From positions 1 to 64,000 of the forward strand of contig URXK01000009.1 in assembly GCA_900551755.1 (NCBI GenBank): a stretch of 64,000 bases of DNA, read 5' to 3'. Positions 40,743-49,808 of this stretch are shown here, piece after piece. Below the pieces are notes generated by a model, which was not told the DNA's origin, made no database searches, and was given only the letters and a program-made list of their open reading frames with translations. A program made the position numbers and the translations under genes. The stretch is from an uncultured Eubacterium sp. (lineage in GTDB: Bacteria > Bacillota > Clostridia > Lachnospirales > CAG-274). Within the stretch, counting starts at the first letter, position 1. Each line of letters starts with the position of its first letter.

Positions 40743-41672
40743 TTGTCAAATACAGGAGGTGGCTGGTTAAAACTATACAGGGACTTGATTGACAAGCCAA
40801 TATGGTTAAATAGCACTTTAGAACAGAGAGTTATTTTAATTACACTTTTGTGTATGGCTAATTTTGCTCCTAAGAAATGGGAGCATAACGGGGAAACATT
40901 TGACTTACAAGCTGGACAATTTATCACTTCACTTCCGTCACTTGTTAGTAAATGTAACTCAAAAGAAATCACAACACAGAAAGTTAGAACAGCATTAAAA
41001 AGATTTGAGAAGTTAGGTTTTCTAACAGACAAATCAACAAACAAATATAGGCTCATAACTATAGTAAATTGGGCTATGTATCAAGATTTTGATAGTGAAG
41101 ATAACAAACAAACTAACAGCCAACTAACAGGCAATCAACAGGCAGATAACAGGCAACTAACAGCTAGAGAAGAATGTAAAGAATATAAAGAATTTAAGAA
41201 TGATAAGAATATACAGTCTATCTATCAGTCTAATAATATATATAATACTCCAACTCCTACTCCTACTCCGACACCTGATAAGACTGACAGACAAGACTCT
41301 ATTGACTTTATATCGTTTGAACAAAAGATACGCAAATTAGTTTGCTATGACGATTTTGGCAATGATGAACAGCTAATAATTGACAATCTTGTAAATTTGA
41401 TGATTGATTTACTTGCTACAAACGACACATTAGTTACGATAGGTAATAGGTGTTATCCTAAGCAATATGTTTATAGCAAACTCTTAACGCTAAATGATGA
41501 CAGTATAAGATTTTTAATAAAAAAACAAGCTCAGATTGGCGTAGATGAAGAAGTTAAAAATCCAAAGCGATATATGCAAGGAGTTATATTTAATACAGCA
41601 TTAAACTACAAGACTGAAATACAAAAGAATTTTAATGATAGCTACTATCGTGGAAAGGAATGGTTAGGGTGA
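40743..41672 (+). CDS. DnaD-like phage replication initiator
   Basis: A 309-residue protein from a TTG start 5 nt after GGAGGTG. The N-terminal winged-helix domain (about 1-115, LYRDLIDKPIWLN) is the kind found in phage replisome organisers. A Pro-Thr repeat linker (about residues 168-178) leads to a helical C-terminal domain. Position after ssb and before RusA fits initiator or helicase-loader function. No clear helicase gene is nearby, so the phage presumably uses the host's. Confidence 0.82.
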   Translation: MSNTGGGWLKLYRDLIDKPIWLNSTLEQRVILITLLCMANFAPKKWEHNGETFDLQAGQFITSLPSLVSKCNSKEITTQKVRTALKRFEKLGFLTDKSTNKYRLITIVNWAMYQDFDSEDNKQTNSQLTGNQQADNRQLTAREECKEYKEFKNDKNIQSIYQSNNIYNTPTPTPTPTPDKTDRQDSIDFISFEQKIRKLVCYDDFGNDEQLIIDNLVNLMIDLLATNDTLVTIGNRCYPKQYVYSKLLTLNDDSIRFLIKKQAQIGVDEEVKNPKRYMQGVIFNTALNYKTEIQKNFNDSYYRGKEWLG

Positions 41673-41860
41673 AACTAAAGTGTGATATATGTGGCAAAGA
41701 GTACAAAGCATATGGTTGCTATAGGGGTAAGGAAATACATATATGTGATGCTTGCAAGGTAAAACGAAGTAGGTTTATTAAAAAATTAAAGATTGATATT
41801 AAATATGACGAGGAGGAAAGAGATGATACAATTTTTCGTCCCAGGGAAACCGACTGGTAA
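41669..41860 (+). CDS. Small zinc-finger protein
   Basis: A 63-residue protein with CDIC (5-8) and CDAC (about 25-28) as zinc ligands. The GTG start overlaps the upstream stop by 4 nt (GTGA), and the C-terminus overlaps rusA by 38 nt. Role unknown. Confidence 0.62.
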   Translation: MKLKCDICGKEYKAYGCYRGKEIHICDACKVKRSRFIKKLKIDIKYDEEERDDTIFRPRETDW

Positions 41861-42242
41861 AGGGCGACCCCGAGTGTGTAGAAAAGTTACATACACCCCA
41901 AAGACAACAAGAGATTATGAAACTCTTGTTAAGCAATGCTATATCGCTAAATATGCTGATAAACAGCCTATACCAGCTAAAACACCTATAGCTGTTACAA
42001 TATATGCTTATTTCCAAATTCCTAAAAATATGCCTAAGAAACAGCAGGAACTGATTAAAATTAATAAGTTGTTCCCAACGAAAACACCTGACGCCGACAA
42101 TGTTAGCAAGATTATTTTAGACGCCCTGAATGGCTTGGCTTATGCAGACGATAATCAAGTTACTGATTTGACTATACATAAGCGATATGCAATAAGTGAA
42201 TGTGTTGTTGGGGTATTTGTTGAGATTAAGGAGGTTTTGTGA
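41823..42242 (+). CDS. rusA: RusA-type Holliday junction resolvase
   Basis: A 139-residue RusA nuclease. The signature PDADNVSKIILDALNG with Asp90, Asp92 and Asp100 and then YADDNQV supplies the active-site acids. The ATG at 41823 follows GAGGAGG. It resolves recombination intermediates before packaging. Confidence 0.93.
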   Translation: MIQFFVPGKPTGKGRPRVCRKVTYTPKTTRDYETLVKQCYIAKYADKQPIPAKTPIAVTIYAYFQIPKNMPKKQQELIKINKLFPTKTPDADNVSKIILDALNGLAYADDNQVTDLTIHKRYAISECVVGVFVEIKEVL

Positions 42243-42245
42243 ATA

Positions 42246-42317
42246 ATGAGTGAAATATTATCATTGTTAATAATATATATTGCTATTATGATAGTAGCGG
42301 GATTAATTTTGAGATAA
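42246..42317 (+). CDS. 23-residue single-helix membrane peptide
   Basis: MSEILSLLIIYIAIMIVAGL then ILR: almost all hydrophobic, with AGGAGG 11 nt upstream, in a compact operon. May be a real micro-membrane protein; small size keeps confidence low. Confidence 0.42.
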   Translation: MSEILSLLIIYIAIMIVAGLILR

Positions 42318-42333
42318 ATGGAAGGAGAAACAA

Positions 42334-42492
42334 ATGAGCACAACTAGAGAAAATGCAATAAAATGGGCGTTAGCCAATAAGATATTAAACTTATTAAGAA
42401 GCTATAAAGGTGAAAAACTTGTAGCCCCAGAACAAAATCCGTATGGTTTTGTACAAATCGAAGAAAAGATTAAAGAAAATGAAGTGAGGTAG
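42334..42492 (+). CDS. Small phage protein of unknown function
   Basis: A 52-residue helical protein (MSTTRENAIKWALANKILNL start) with AAGGAG before the ATG. No domain recognised. Confidence 0.6.
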   Translation: MSTTRENAIKWALANKILNLLRSYKGEKLVAPEQNPYGFVQIEEKIKENEVR

Positions 42493-42497
42493 TGACT

Positions 42498-42713
42498 ATG
42501 GAATTAAATATATGTCGTTTATTGACTAGTATTAGCTGTTTGGTATCAATAGGTTCGTTGATTAATGTAATTCATTATTATAAGAAAACTAAAGGTTATA
42601 TCGACTGGTTGGAAAAGATAGTTGATGGCTTTGGGAAAGACTACCGTAGACTTGAAACAGAATATAGCAAATTAAAAGAAGAATATAGTAAGTTGATGCA
42701 ATCGAGGAAGTAA
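42498..42713 (+). CDS. Small membrane/coiled-coil protein
   Basis: A 71-residue protein with a hydrophobic helix (about 5-28) and a heptad-like helix with a YSKLKEE repeat (ETEYSKLKEEYSKLMQ). The ATG at 42498 follows GAGG. Function unknown. Confidence 0.58.
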   Translation: MELNICRLLTSISCLVSIGSLINVIHYYKKTKGYIDWLEKIVDGFGKDYRRLETEYSKLKEEYSKLMQSRK

Positions 42714-42770
42714 ATGCAAAAAATATTATAATTTATTTTTGATGCTTAACAAAAATTAACATAATCACAT

Positions 42771-42834
42771 AGGAGGTAGAATCATAAAACTAAAAAAAGC
42801 CCTTGGTCTAGACCAAAGAGCTAAATCCCTATAA
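42771..42834 (+). other. Strong ribosome-binding site before a 16-codon frame without a standard start
   Basis: AGGAGGT (42771-42777) is followed by ATC then ATA (42784). From ATA the frame reads KLKKALGLDQRAKSL and a TAA at 42832. Inside is the perfect palindrome TTGGTCTAGACCAA (42803-42816). CCCTTG here can also pair with CAAGGG at the ribosome site of the next gene. The 42714-42876 gap holds nothing else that I can identify. Confidence 0.35.
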
Positions 42835-42876
42835 TTATTATAACTGTAATTTGGTTTTAGGTCAAGGGGTGATTGT

Positions 42877-43269
42877 TTGAATAAAGCAGAGTTAAAGAAG
42901 TATTTACCATTAAGGCGAGAGGCAGAGGAATTAAAGTTACAAGCCGAACACTTAGAAGAGGATATAAGGTGTTTAAAGGCTGTTGTGGTTGACGGTATGC
43001 CAAAAGGTAATACTGTAAATGATATTGGTAACTTGGTAGTGAAAGTAGATAAGTTAAAGAGTAATTATTTACATAAATATGATTTAGCTTTATGCGAACT
43101 CTATAAAATTGAAAGGTATATTGAAAGCCTTGATAATGAAACTGAAAGGCTTCTGATGCGAAAAAGATACATACAAGGCTTGCACTGGGAAGATATATGT
43201 GTTGATATGAATTATAGTTGGAAGCAGATACATAGAATACATAGCAATGCTTTGAAAAAAATAGAATAA
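42877..43269 (+). CDS. ArpU/sigma-70-region-4-like late transcription regulator
   Basis: A 130-residue protein from a TTG start after AAGGGGTG. An N-terminal coiled coil (about 1-35) precedes a C-terminal HTH, KRYIQGLHWEDICVDMNYSW (about 102-121), followed by the IHRIHSNALKKI recognition helix, as in ArpU-type and region-4-like phage late regulators. It is the last gene before the late module, where such activators are usually placed. Confidence 0.78.
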   Translation: MNKAELKKYLPLRREAEELKLQAEHLEEDIRCLKAVVVDGMPKGNTVNDIGNLVVKVDKLKSNYLHKYDLALCELYKIERYIESLDNETERLLMRKRYIQGLHWEDICVDMNYSWKQIHRIHSNALKKIE

Positions 43270-43332
43270 GATGACATACAATGACACACTAATATATGTT
43301 ATTATGTTAGTGTAAACATTTGACATTTTAGG

Positions 43333-43390
43333 AAAAGCACTTTGATTAGGTGAACCCGTTGGGGAACACTATTAGTCACTGTGCTTTTTT
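43333..43390 (+). terminator. Long nested hairpin ending in T residues
   Basis: AAAAGCAC (43333-43340) pairs with GTGCTTTT (43381-43388). Inside, TGATTA/TAGTCA, GTG/CAC and CCC/GGG pair in nested order, and TTTTTT ends the element. It may be a plain terminator between early and late genes or the 3' part of a structured RNA (43270-43390). A second hairpin ACACTAA/TTAGTGT lies just upstream. Confidence 0.65.
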
Positions 43391-43418
43391 ATTTTGGAAA
43401 ATGCTGGGAGGTGATAAA

Positions 43419-43778
43419 ATGCCTAAAAGACCAAACACACCTTGCAAGCACCCAAGATGTCCAAGGCTTGTGCCTTATGGCACGAAGTATTGTGATGAGC
43501 ATAAGGCTCTGCATACTGAGGAAGTAAGGAGTGCATATACAAGAGGTTACAACAGACAATGGCAGAAAGTAAGCAAGGCTTTTCTAAGCTCTCACCCACT
43601 TTGTGAGATATGTAAGGCTAAAGGAATATACACTAAAGCAACTGTTGTGGACCACATCAATCCACACAGAGGTAATAGAGAATTGTTTTGGAATGTAGAT
43701 AACTGGCAGGCTTTATGTAAACATTGTCACGATGTAAAGACAATGACCGAGGATAGGAATATTGAATATAAATATTAA
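43419..43778 (+). CDS. HNH endonuclease
   Basis: A 119-residue HNH protein: CEIC (68-71 region), VVDHINPHRGN (His-Asp-His), NWQALCKHCHD with the final His and Cys zinc pair. The N-terminus carries an extra Cys/His zinc-like site (CKHPRCPRLV...YCDEH). HNH proteins next to terminase help DNA cleavage in cos-type phages. The ATG at 43419 follows GGGAGGTG. Confidence 0.93.
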   Translation: MPKRPNTPCKHPRCPRLVPYGTKYCDEHKALHTEEVRSAYTRGYNRQWQKVSKAFLSSHPLCEICKAKGIYTKATVVDHINPHRGNRELFWNVDNWQALCKHCHDVKTMTEDRNIEYKY

Positions 43779-43788
43779 TAATACCATA

Positions 43789-43837
43789 GGGGCGGTCAAA
43801 ATCTCTATAAGTAGAGAAAATGCTGACCGCAGCCCCC
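43789..43837 (+). other. Stem-loop element between HNH and terS (possible cos/packaging region)
   Basis: GGGG-CGGTCA (43789-43798) pairs with TGACCG...CCCC (43824-43836) around an inner hairpin TCTCTA-TAAG-TAGAGA (43802-43817). It is followed by CGCATATTTTCGCAAAATT and a run of seven G. Similar G-rich and C-rich stretches precede terS in many HNH-encoding phages with cohesive ends, so this is a candidate cos site, not a proven one. Confidence 0.5.
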
Positions 43838-43895
43838 TCAAACGCATATTTTCGCAAAATTGATAGGGGGGGTCAGAGGAAAGGAGGAATTGTTT

Positions 43896-44360
43896 ATTGC
43901 AACAAAAGGAAGAAAACCCAAACCAACTGCTTTGAAAGTGCTTGAGGGTAATCCCGGTAAGCGAGCGTTAAATAAAAATGAGCCTTGTTCTGCAAATATT
44001 CCTATCTGCCCTGATTGGTTAGAAGATGAGGCAAAGGCAGAGTGGGATAGAATGAGCGGTGTGCTTGGAAATATGGGTTTGTTGACTGATATGGATATGA
44101 TTGCATTTGCAGGTTATTGTCAAGCCTATGCTCGTTGGAGAGAGGCTGAGGAATTTTTATCTAAATACGGACCAACTGTTACTACTCCAAGCGGATATAT
44201 CCAGCAAGTGCCACAGGTTTCTATATCACAAACTAATTTAAAGATTGTTCTGAAATTCTGTGAACAGTTTGGTCTTACGCCATCATCAAGAAGCCGAATT
44301 GTTGCCGGTAAGTCTGTAGAAGAAACAACTGATGAAATGGAAAAATTATTAAGAGGATGA
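43896..44360 (+). CDS. terS: Terminase small subunit (P27 family)
   Basis: About 154 residues. ATKGRKPKPTALKVLEGNPGK is the family N-terminus, followed by the helical DNA-binding and oligomerisation region. The start is unusual: GGAGG (43883-43887) is 8 nt from an ATT at 43896 that precedes GCA ACA AAA, where relatives begin. The in-frame TTG at 43890 is only 2 nt from the site and a TTG at 43860 has none. So an ATT start is most likely. Binds packaging site DNA with TerL. Confidence 0.9.
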   Translation: MATKGRKPKPTALKVLEGNPGKRALNKNEPCSANIPICPDWLEDEAKAEWDRMSGVLGNMGLLTDMDMIAFAGYCQAYARWREAEEFLSKYGPTVTTPSGYIQQVPQVSISQTNLKIVLKFCEQFGLTPSSRSRIVAGKSVEETTDEMEKLLRG

Positions 44361-45952
44361 TAAAAAAAATGGAATACAAGCCTACTAAATTTATGCTTAA
44401 AACTTCTCACTATGATAAATCTAAAGCAGATAGAGCGGTGATGTTTATAAGTAATTTAAAGCACACAAAAGGAAAATGGGCAGGTAAGAATTTTGATTTG
44501 CTCCCTTGGCAAGAACAAATAGTCCGAGATATTTTTGGCATTGTAAAAGATGATGGAAATAGGCAGTTTTTGACTGCTTATATCGAAATACCTAAGAAAA
44601 ATGGTAAGTCTGAGATTGCTGCCGCAATAGCTTTGTATTTGCTTTATGCTGATAATGAGCCATCAGCTGAAGTTTATGGTGCTGCTTGTGATAGAAACCA
44701 AGCAAGTATCGTTTTTGATGTCGCAAAGCAAATGACTCAAATGTCAGCACCTCTTATGAAAAGGTCTAAGATTATGTCAGCAACAAAGAGAATAGTTAAT
44801 TATTCTAATGCGGGCTTTTATCAAGTGCTTTCTGCTGAAACAGGAACAAAGCACGGATTGAATGTGAGTGGACTAGTATTTGATGAAATACACGCCCAAC
44901 CAAATCGAAAATTGTATGATGTTCTTACCAAAGGCTCTGGTGATGCACGAGAACAACCGCTATTTTTTATTATAACTACAGCTGGAAATGATAAGAACTC
45001 TATTTGTTATGAGTTACACACAAAAGCAAAAGACATTATAAACGGCAGAAAAAAAGACTCTACTTTCTATCCTGTTGTTTATGGACTCGATGAAACTGAT
45101 GATTGGAATGATGAAAAGAATTGGTATAAGGCTAATCCTTCTTTAGGACACACAATCGGGATTGACCGAGTGCGAGAGGCTTATAATAATGCCCTTGAAA
45201 ATCCAGCTGAAGAAAATGTATTCAAACAGCTCCGTCTTAATATGTGGGTTAATTCAACTGTGTGTTGGATTCCAGAACATATTTTCACAAAAGGAAACAC
45301 GCCAATAAACTTTGAAAGTTTGAAGGGGAGAGAATGTTATGCTGGACTTGACCTTTCAAGTACATCAGACATAACGGCTTTGGTGCTTATTTTCCCACCG
45401 AGATATGAGGGTGAAAATTATATTGTTTATCCTCATTTTTGGCTACCTGAAGATACTCTTGAATTTAGATGCAGACGAGACCACGTGTTGTATGATGTAT
45501 GGAAAAGACAGGGTTATATTAATACAACAGAGGGTAATGTAATTAACTACGGTTTTATAGAAAAGTATATTAATGATTTGGGGGAACTTTATAATATAAA
45601 AGAAATAGCTGTTGACCGTTGGAATGCAACTCAAATGATACAAAATCTTGAAGATGACGGTTTCACGATGGTGCCTTTTGGCCAAGGCTATAAAGATATG
45701 AGCCCACCAAGTAAAGAATTATATAAGTTAATGCTCGAAGGTAAAATACAGCACGGAGGAAACCCAGTATTAAAGTGGATGGCTCAAAATGTTGTGATAG
45801 AAACCGACCCAGCTGAAAATATAAAGCCAACAAAAGCAAAATCGGTTGAGAAAATAGATGGTATAGTCGCGATGATAATGGCACTTGATAGAAGTATAAG
45901 AAACAAAGAGTCATTAAGTGTTTATGATAATCGAGGTATCCTAGTGTTTTAA
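44357..45952 (+). CDS. terL: Terminase large subunit
   Basis: A 531-residue HK97-type terminase. ATPase: Walker A PKKNGKSE (79-86), Walker B LVFDEIH (173-179, Asp176-Glu177). Nuclease: GLDLSSTSD, with a later VDRWNA and the C-terminal KIDGIVAMIMALDR region. It packages DNA into the prohead and cuts it. Overlaps terS by 4 nt (ATGA). Confidence 0.97.
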   Translation: MIKKMEYKPTKFMLKTSHYDKSKADRAVMFISNLKHTKGKWAGKNFDLLPWQEQIVRDIFGIVKDDGNRQFLTAYIEIPKKNGKSEIAAAIALYLLYADNEPSAEVYGAACDRNQASIVFDVAKQMTQMSAPLMKRSKIMSATKRIVNYSNAGFYQVLSAETGTKHGLNVSGLVFDEIHAQPNRKLYDVLTKGSGDAREQPLFFIITTAGNDKNSICYELHTKAKDIINGRKKDSTFYPVVYGLDETDDWNDEKNWYKANPSLGHTIGIDRVREAYNNALENPAEENVFKQLRLNMWVNSTVCWIPEHIFTKGNTPINFESLKGRECYAGLDLSSTSDITALVLIFPPRYEGENYIVYPHFWLPEDTLEFRCRRDHVLYDVWKRQGYINTTEGNVINYGFIEKYINDLGELYNIKEIAVDRWNATQMIQNLEDDGFTMVPFGQGYKDMSPPSKELYKLMLEGKIQHGGNPVLKWMAQNVVIETDPAENIKPTKAKSVEKIDGIVAMIMALDRSIRNKESLSVYDNRGILVF

Positions 45953-45966
45953 GGAGTGTGATATAA

Positions 45967-47202
45967 ATGAAATTATTATCTGGTCTATTTAAATCAAGAG
46001 ATAAGCCACAAAACAGAACATCAGGAAGTGCCTATTCGTTTTTCCTTGGCAATACTATAAGTGGCAAGAGAGTTAATGAGCGTTCTGCTATGCAGATGAC
46101 AGCAGTATATGCTTGTGTCAGAATTTTATCTGAGGCAATAGCAGGACTACCATTACATCTTTATAGATACACAGATAATGGAGGCAAGGAAAAAGCTATT
46201 GACAATTCATTATACTTTCTTTTACACGATGAGCCAAATACAGAAATGACTTCCTTTGCTTTTAGGGAAACTCTTATGACGCACTTGTTATTGTGGGGAA
46301 ATGCCTATGCACAGATTATCAGAAATGGCAGAGGTGAAATCTTGGCTCTGTATCCACTTATGCCGGATAGAATGAATGTTGATAGAGATGATAAAGGTCA
46401 AATCTATTATGAATATAGAACAAGTTCTGATGATGCACCAATTAATAAGCAAGCTACTGTTAAGTTAAAGCCTTACGATGTACTTCATATTTCGGGACTT
46501 GGCTTTGACGGTTTGGTAGGTTATTCTCCTATTGCTATGGCTAAAAATGCTATAGGTTTGGCTATTGCTGCTGAAGAATATGGTTCTAAGTTTTATGCCA
46601 ATGGTGCTGCACCAAGTGGTGTATTAGAGCATCCAGGAATATTAAAAGACCCGTCAAAAGTTAGAGAAAGTTGGACACAGACATTTGGTGGAAGTGCCAA
46701 TAGTCACAAAGTGGCTGTTCTCGAGGAGGGGATGAAGTATACACCTATTTCTATTAATCCTAGTGATGCACAATTTTTAGAAACAAGAAAATTTCAAATT
46801 AATGAGATAGCTCGAATTTTCAGAATACCACCACATATGGTTGGTGACCTTGAAAAATCGAGCTTTTCTAATATAGAGCAACAATCATTAGAGTTTGTTA
46901 AGTACACCCTTGACCCTTGGGTATCAAGGTGGGAGCAATCTCTAATGAGGTCACTTTTTACACCAGAGGAAAAGAAAAAATATTTTGTAAAGTTTAATGT
47001 TGATGGCCTTTTAAGAGGTGATTACCAAAGTAGAATGAATGGTTATGCTGTGGGCATACAAAATGGTTTTATGTCACCTAATGATATTCGTGGACTTGAA
47101 AATATGGATTTAATTCCGGAGGAATTAGGAGGTAACAAGTATATGTGTAATGGCAATATGATTGATATTGCTTCTGTAGGCAAGCAGTATGAAAAGGAGT
47201 GA
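45967..47202 (+). CDS. HK97-family portal protein
   Basis: A 411-residue portal forming the dodecameric DNA gate. Typical features: QMTAVYACVRILSEAIAGLPLHLY in the first 70 residues, FYANGAAPSGVLEHPG, and RIPPHMVGDLEKSSFSNIEQ. Lies between terL and the prohead protease. Confidence 0.97.
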   Translation: MKLLSGLFKSRDKPQNRTSGSAYSFFLGNTISGKRVNERSAMQMTAVYACVRILSEAIAGLPLHLYRYTDNGGKEKAIDNSLYFLLHDEPNTEMTSFAFRETLMTHLLLWGNAYAQIIRNGRGEILALYPLMPDRMNVDRDDKGQIYYEYRTSSDDAPINKQATVKLKPYDVLHISGLGFDGLVGYSPIAMAKNAIGLAIAAEEYGSKFYANGAAPSGVLEHPGILKDPSKVRESWTQTFGGSANSHKVAVLEEGMKYTPISINPSDAQFLETRKFQINEIARIFRIPPHMVGDLEKSSFSNIEQQSLEFVKYTLDPWVSRWEQSLMRSLFTPEEKKKYFVKFNVDGLLRGDYQSRMNGYAVGIQNGFMSPNDIRGLENMDLIPEELGGNKYMCNGNMIDIASVGKQYEKE

Positions 47203-47206
47203 AATA

Positions 47207-47953
47207 ATGGAGAAGTTTTGGAAATGGAAAAATCAAACTGAAACAGAAGAAAGGACCTTGTTTCTTAATGGAACTATAGCAGAGAATAGTTGGTTTGATG
47301 ATGATGTGACACCACAGATTTTTAAAGATGAATTAAATAGTGGTACGGGAAATATCACAGTTTGGGTTAACTCGCCTGGTGGTGATTGTATTGCTGCTGC
47401 ACAAATTTACAATATGCTCAACGAATATAAGGGTAATGTAACTGTAAAGATTGATGGTATTGCTGCATCAGCAGCCAGTGTCATTGCAATGGCAGGAAAC
47501 ACAGTTTTAATGTCGCCGGTTTCTACAATGATGATACATAATCCTGCTACCATTGCTCGGGGTGACCACGCAGAAATGCAAAAGGCTATTGATATGCTTA
47601 ATGAGGTTAAGGAGAGTATAATAAATGCTTATGTAATTAAGACAGGGTTATCTCGTTCTAAGTTGTCCCATCTTATGGATGCAGAAACTTGGATGAATGC
47701 GAATAAGGCTATTGGGCTTGGTTTTGCTGATGGTTTAACTACAGATGGTGATTTAGAGGATAGAGATACTGCTGATGTGACAGATGTCCTTTTTTCTTGC
47801 AAAACTGTAAATAACGCTTTATTTAATAAGATAGAGGCAAAGTATAACACATCAAAGTCTGGTGCAGTAAAGCAGGCTGAAATACCAAAACAGAATGAGC
47901 ACTCTGTAAGTGACATTATGGAGCGTCTAGACAATATAAAAAGATTTATTTAA
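47207..47953 (+). CDS. ClpP-like prohead maturation protease
   Basis: A 248-residue S14-type protease: VNSPGGD oxyanion loop, catalytic Ser88 in GIAASAAS, His111 in MIHNP. It cuts capsid scaffold segments during head maturation. The ATG at 47207 follows AAGGAG; it is followed 15 bp on by the capsid gene. Confidence 0.95.
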   Translation: MEKFWKWKNQTETEERTLFLNGTIAENSWFDDDVTPQIFKDELNSGTGNITVWVNSPGGDCIAAAQIYNMLNEYKGNVTVKIDGIAASAASVIAMAGNTVLMSPVSTMMIHNPATIARGDHAEMQKAIDMLNEVKESIINAYVIKTGLSRSKLSHLMDAETWMNANKAIGLGFADGLTTDGDLEDRDTADVTDVLFSCKTVNNALFNKIEAKYNTSKSGAVKQAEIPKQNEHSVSDIMERLDNIKRFI

Positions 47954-47968
47954 CGGAGGTAATAACAT

Positions 47969-49153
47969 ATGACTATTAAAGATTTAATTGAAAAGAGAAA
48001 TCAGGCTTTTGAGGCGGCTAAGAATTTTGCATCATCCCACGCTACTGACAAAGGCACACTTAATGATGAAGACTATGCAACTTATCAGAATATGGAAAAG
48101 GAAATTGAAAACTACAGCAGAGAAATCTCTCGTATGCAAAGATTAGAGGATATGGAGCAGGAAATGTCAAAGCCTGTAAATACACCTCTTACATCAAGAC
48201 CTATGAAACAGACAATCAATCAGCCTGAGTCTTTCAGAGCAACTGATGAGTATAAGTCTGCTATGGTAGGTGCGTTGCGTTCCAATTTTAGAAATGTTAG
48301 TAATGTACTTACCGAGGGTGTTGACTCAGATGGTGGTTACCTTGTGCCGGAGGAATATGACCGCAGACTTATTGATGTTCTTGACGAGGAAAATATTATG
48401 CGTAAGCTTGCTACAAAGATTACAACAAGTGGCTTACATAAGATTAATATTGCTGCTACAAAGCCAGCTGCATCTTGGATTGAAGAGGGTGGTGCTTTGA
48501 CATTTGGTAATGCGACTTTTACTCAACTTTTTCTTGATGCCTATAAGCTTCATGTGGCTGTTAAGGTGACTGATGAATTGCTTTATGATAATGCTTTTGG
48601 TCTTGAAAACTATATTATTGAACAATTTGGTAAGGCTCTTGCAAATGCTGAAGAAGATGCCTTTCTTAATGGTGACGGTAATGGTAAGCCACTTGGTATT
48701 TTTGCTGAAACTGGTGGTGGTACAGTTTTAAGTACAGTAACAAAAATTACTGCTGACGATATTATTAATCTCGTATACACACTTAAAAGACCTTATAGAA
48801 GAAATGCTAAGTTTATTATTAATGACAAGTTGATTTCTGTTATTAGAACTTTAAAAGATAATAATGGTGCTTATATTTGGCAACCTAATTACCAAAGTGG
48901 CGAGCCAGATAGACTTTTGGGATATGAAGTATATACATCGCAGTTTGCTCCTACTACTGCTATTGCCTTTGGTGATTATAGCTATTATAACATTGGTGAT
49001 AGAGGTACTCGTTCCTTTGCGGAGCTTAAAGAACTTTTTGCTGGTAATGGTATGGTTGGCTTTGTGGCTAAAGAAAGAGTTGACGGTAAACTTGTACTTC
49101 CAGAAGCTGTTCAAATCTTAAAAATAACAGAGGCTAAAAGCACAAAAGCTTAA
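47969..49153 (+). CDS. HK97-fold major capsid protein
   Basis: A 394-residue precursor. The N-terminal about 90 residues are the helical delta domain removed by the protease; the mature shell begins around RATDEYKSAMVGALRSN and VDSDGGYLVPEEYDRRL. The rest has the usual HK97-family sequence up to LPEAVQILK. Confidence 0.97.
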   Translation: MTIKDLIEKRNQAFEAAKNFASSHATDKGTLNDEDYATYQNMEKEIENYSREISRMQRLEDMEQEMSKPVNTPLTSRPMKQTINQPESFRATDEYKSAMVGALRSNFRNVSNVLTEGVDSDGGYLVPEEYDRRLIDVLDEENIMRKLATKITTSGLHKINIAATKPAASWIEEGGALTFGNATFTQLFLDAYKLHVAVKVTDELLYDNAFGLENYIIEQFGKALANAEEDAFLNGDGNGKPLGIFAETGGGTVLSTVTKITADDIINLVYTLKRPYRRNAKFIINDKLISVIRTLKDNNGAYIWQPNYQSGEPDRLLGYEVYTSQFAPTTAIAFGDYSYYNIGDRGTRSFAELKELFAGNGMVGFVAKERVDGKLVLPEAVQILKITEAKSTKA

Positions 49154-49179
49154 TAATTTATTTATGGGAGGGAAGTTAA

Positions 49180-49449
49180 ATGGTAAGTCTTGATGAAGCA
49201 AAAAACTATCTCCGCATTGACGGTGATGATGATGATGCTTTGATAGAAACTTTACTCAATACAGCTATTCAACTTTGTGCCGATATTTCAAGATGTGATA
49301 ATGAGGAGTTTTCAAAGTCTGCATTAAGCAAAACAGCTGTACTTTATACCCTTGGTTATCTATATGAGCATAGAGAGGACGCAGACCATCACGATTTGAT
49401 ATTGACACTTCGCTCCTTACTATTTTCTTTGAGAGAGGGTGTGTTTTAA
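49180..49449 (+). CDS. Head-tail connector protein (gp6-like)
   Basis: An 89-residue helical connector: SLDEAKNYLRIDGDDDDALIE at the start and the C-terminal helix pair are those of the gp6-like/DUF3199 group that sits below the portal. GGGAGG precedes the ATG. Confidence 0.88.
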   Translation: MVSLDEAKNYLRIDGDDDDALIETLLNTAIQLCADISRCDNEEFSKSALSKTAVLYTLGYLYEHREDADHHDLILTLRSLLFSLREGVF

Positions 49450-49808
49450 TAGCGAATGATATATTAGAAAGATTAAGGCACAGGATTGATGTGTTTTCAA
49501 GAATTGAAAGCAAGACGGAGTTTGGAGAGCTTACCTACAAGTATGAAAAAGTCCAAACTGTATGGGCTGAGATTACACCAACATCCGGCAGAGAAAATAC
49601 ACTTGATGGAAACTCTATACAAGCAAGTATTACTCACAAGGTTACTGTAAGAACAGGTGCAATTAAGAAACCTCGTAATGATATGTACTTTGAATACAAA
49701 GGACAGCGTTACGAGGTTATGTATTTTATGCCCTATTACAGAAAAAATGACCTTATTGAATTTTACTGCAAATTAATTATTGAAGGAGAGAATGACTATG
49801 GAAGATAA
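49449..49808 (+). CDS. Head-tail adaptor/closure protein, probable ATA start
   Basis: About 119 residues. The conserved start ANDILERLRHRIDVF lies upstream of the first standard start codon in frame (GTG at 49491). The only reasonable position is ATA at 49449, 8 nt or so after GAGAGAGGG and overlapping the previous stop by 1 nt. The later part (TVWAEITPTSGRE, KGQRYEVMYF) matches head-closure proteins of the gp16/SPP1 type. If the GTG start is used, 14 conserved residues are lost. Confidence 0.82.
   Translation: MANDILERLRHRIDVFSRIESKTEFGELTYKYEKVQTVWAEITPTSGRENTLDGNSIQASITHKVTVRTGAIKKPRNDMYFEYKGQRYEVMYFMPYYRKNDLIEFYCKLIIEGENDYGR

Noticed and set aside
41245..41275. CTCCTACTCC tandem repeats as a replication origin
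   Set aside because: They are in frame and encode a Pro-Thr linker. Iterons may exist in initiator genes, but there is no AT-rich unwinding region with repeated sites here.
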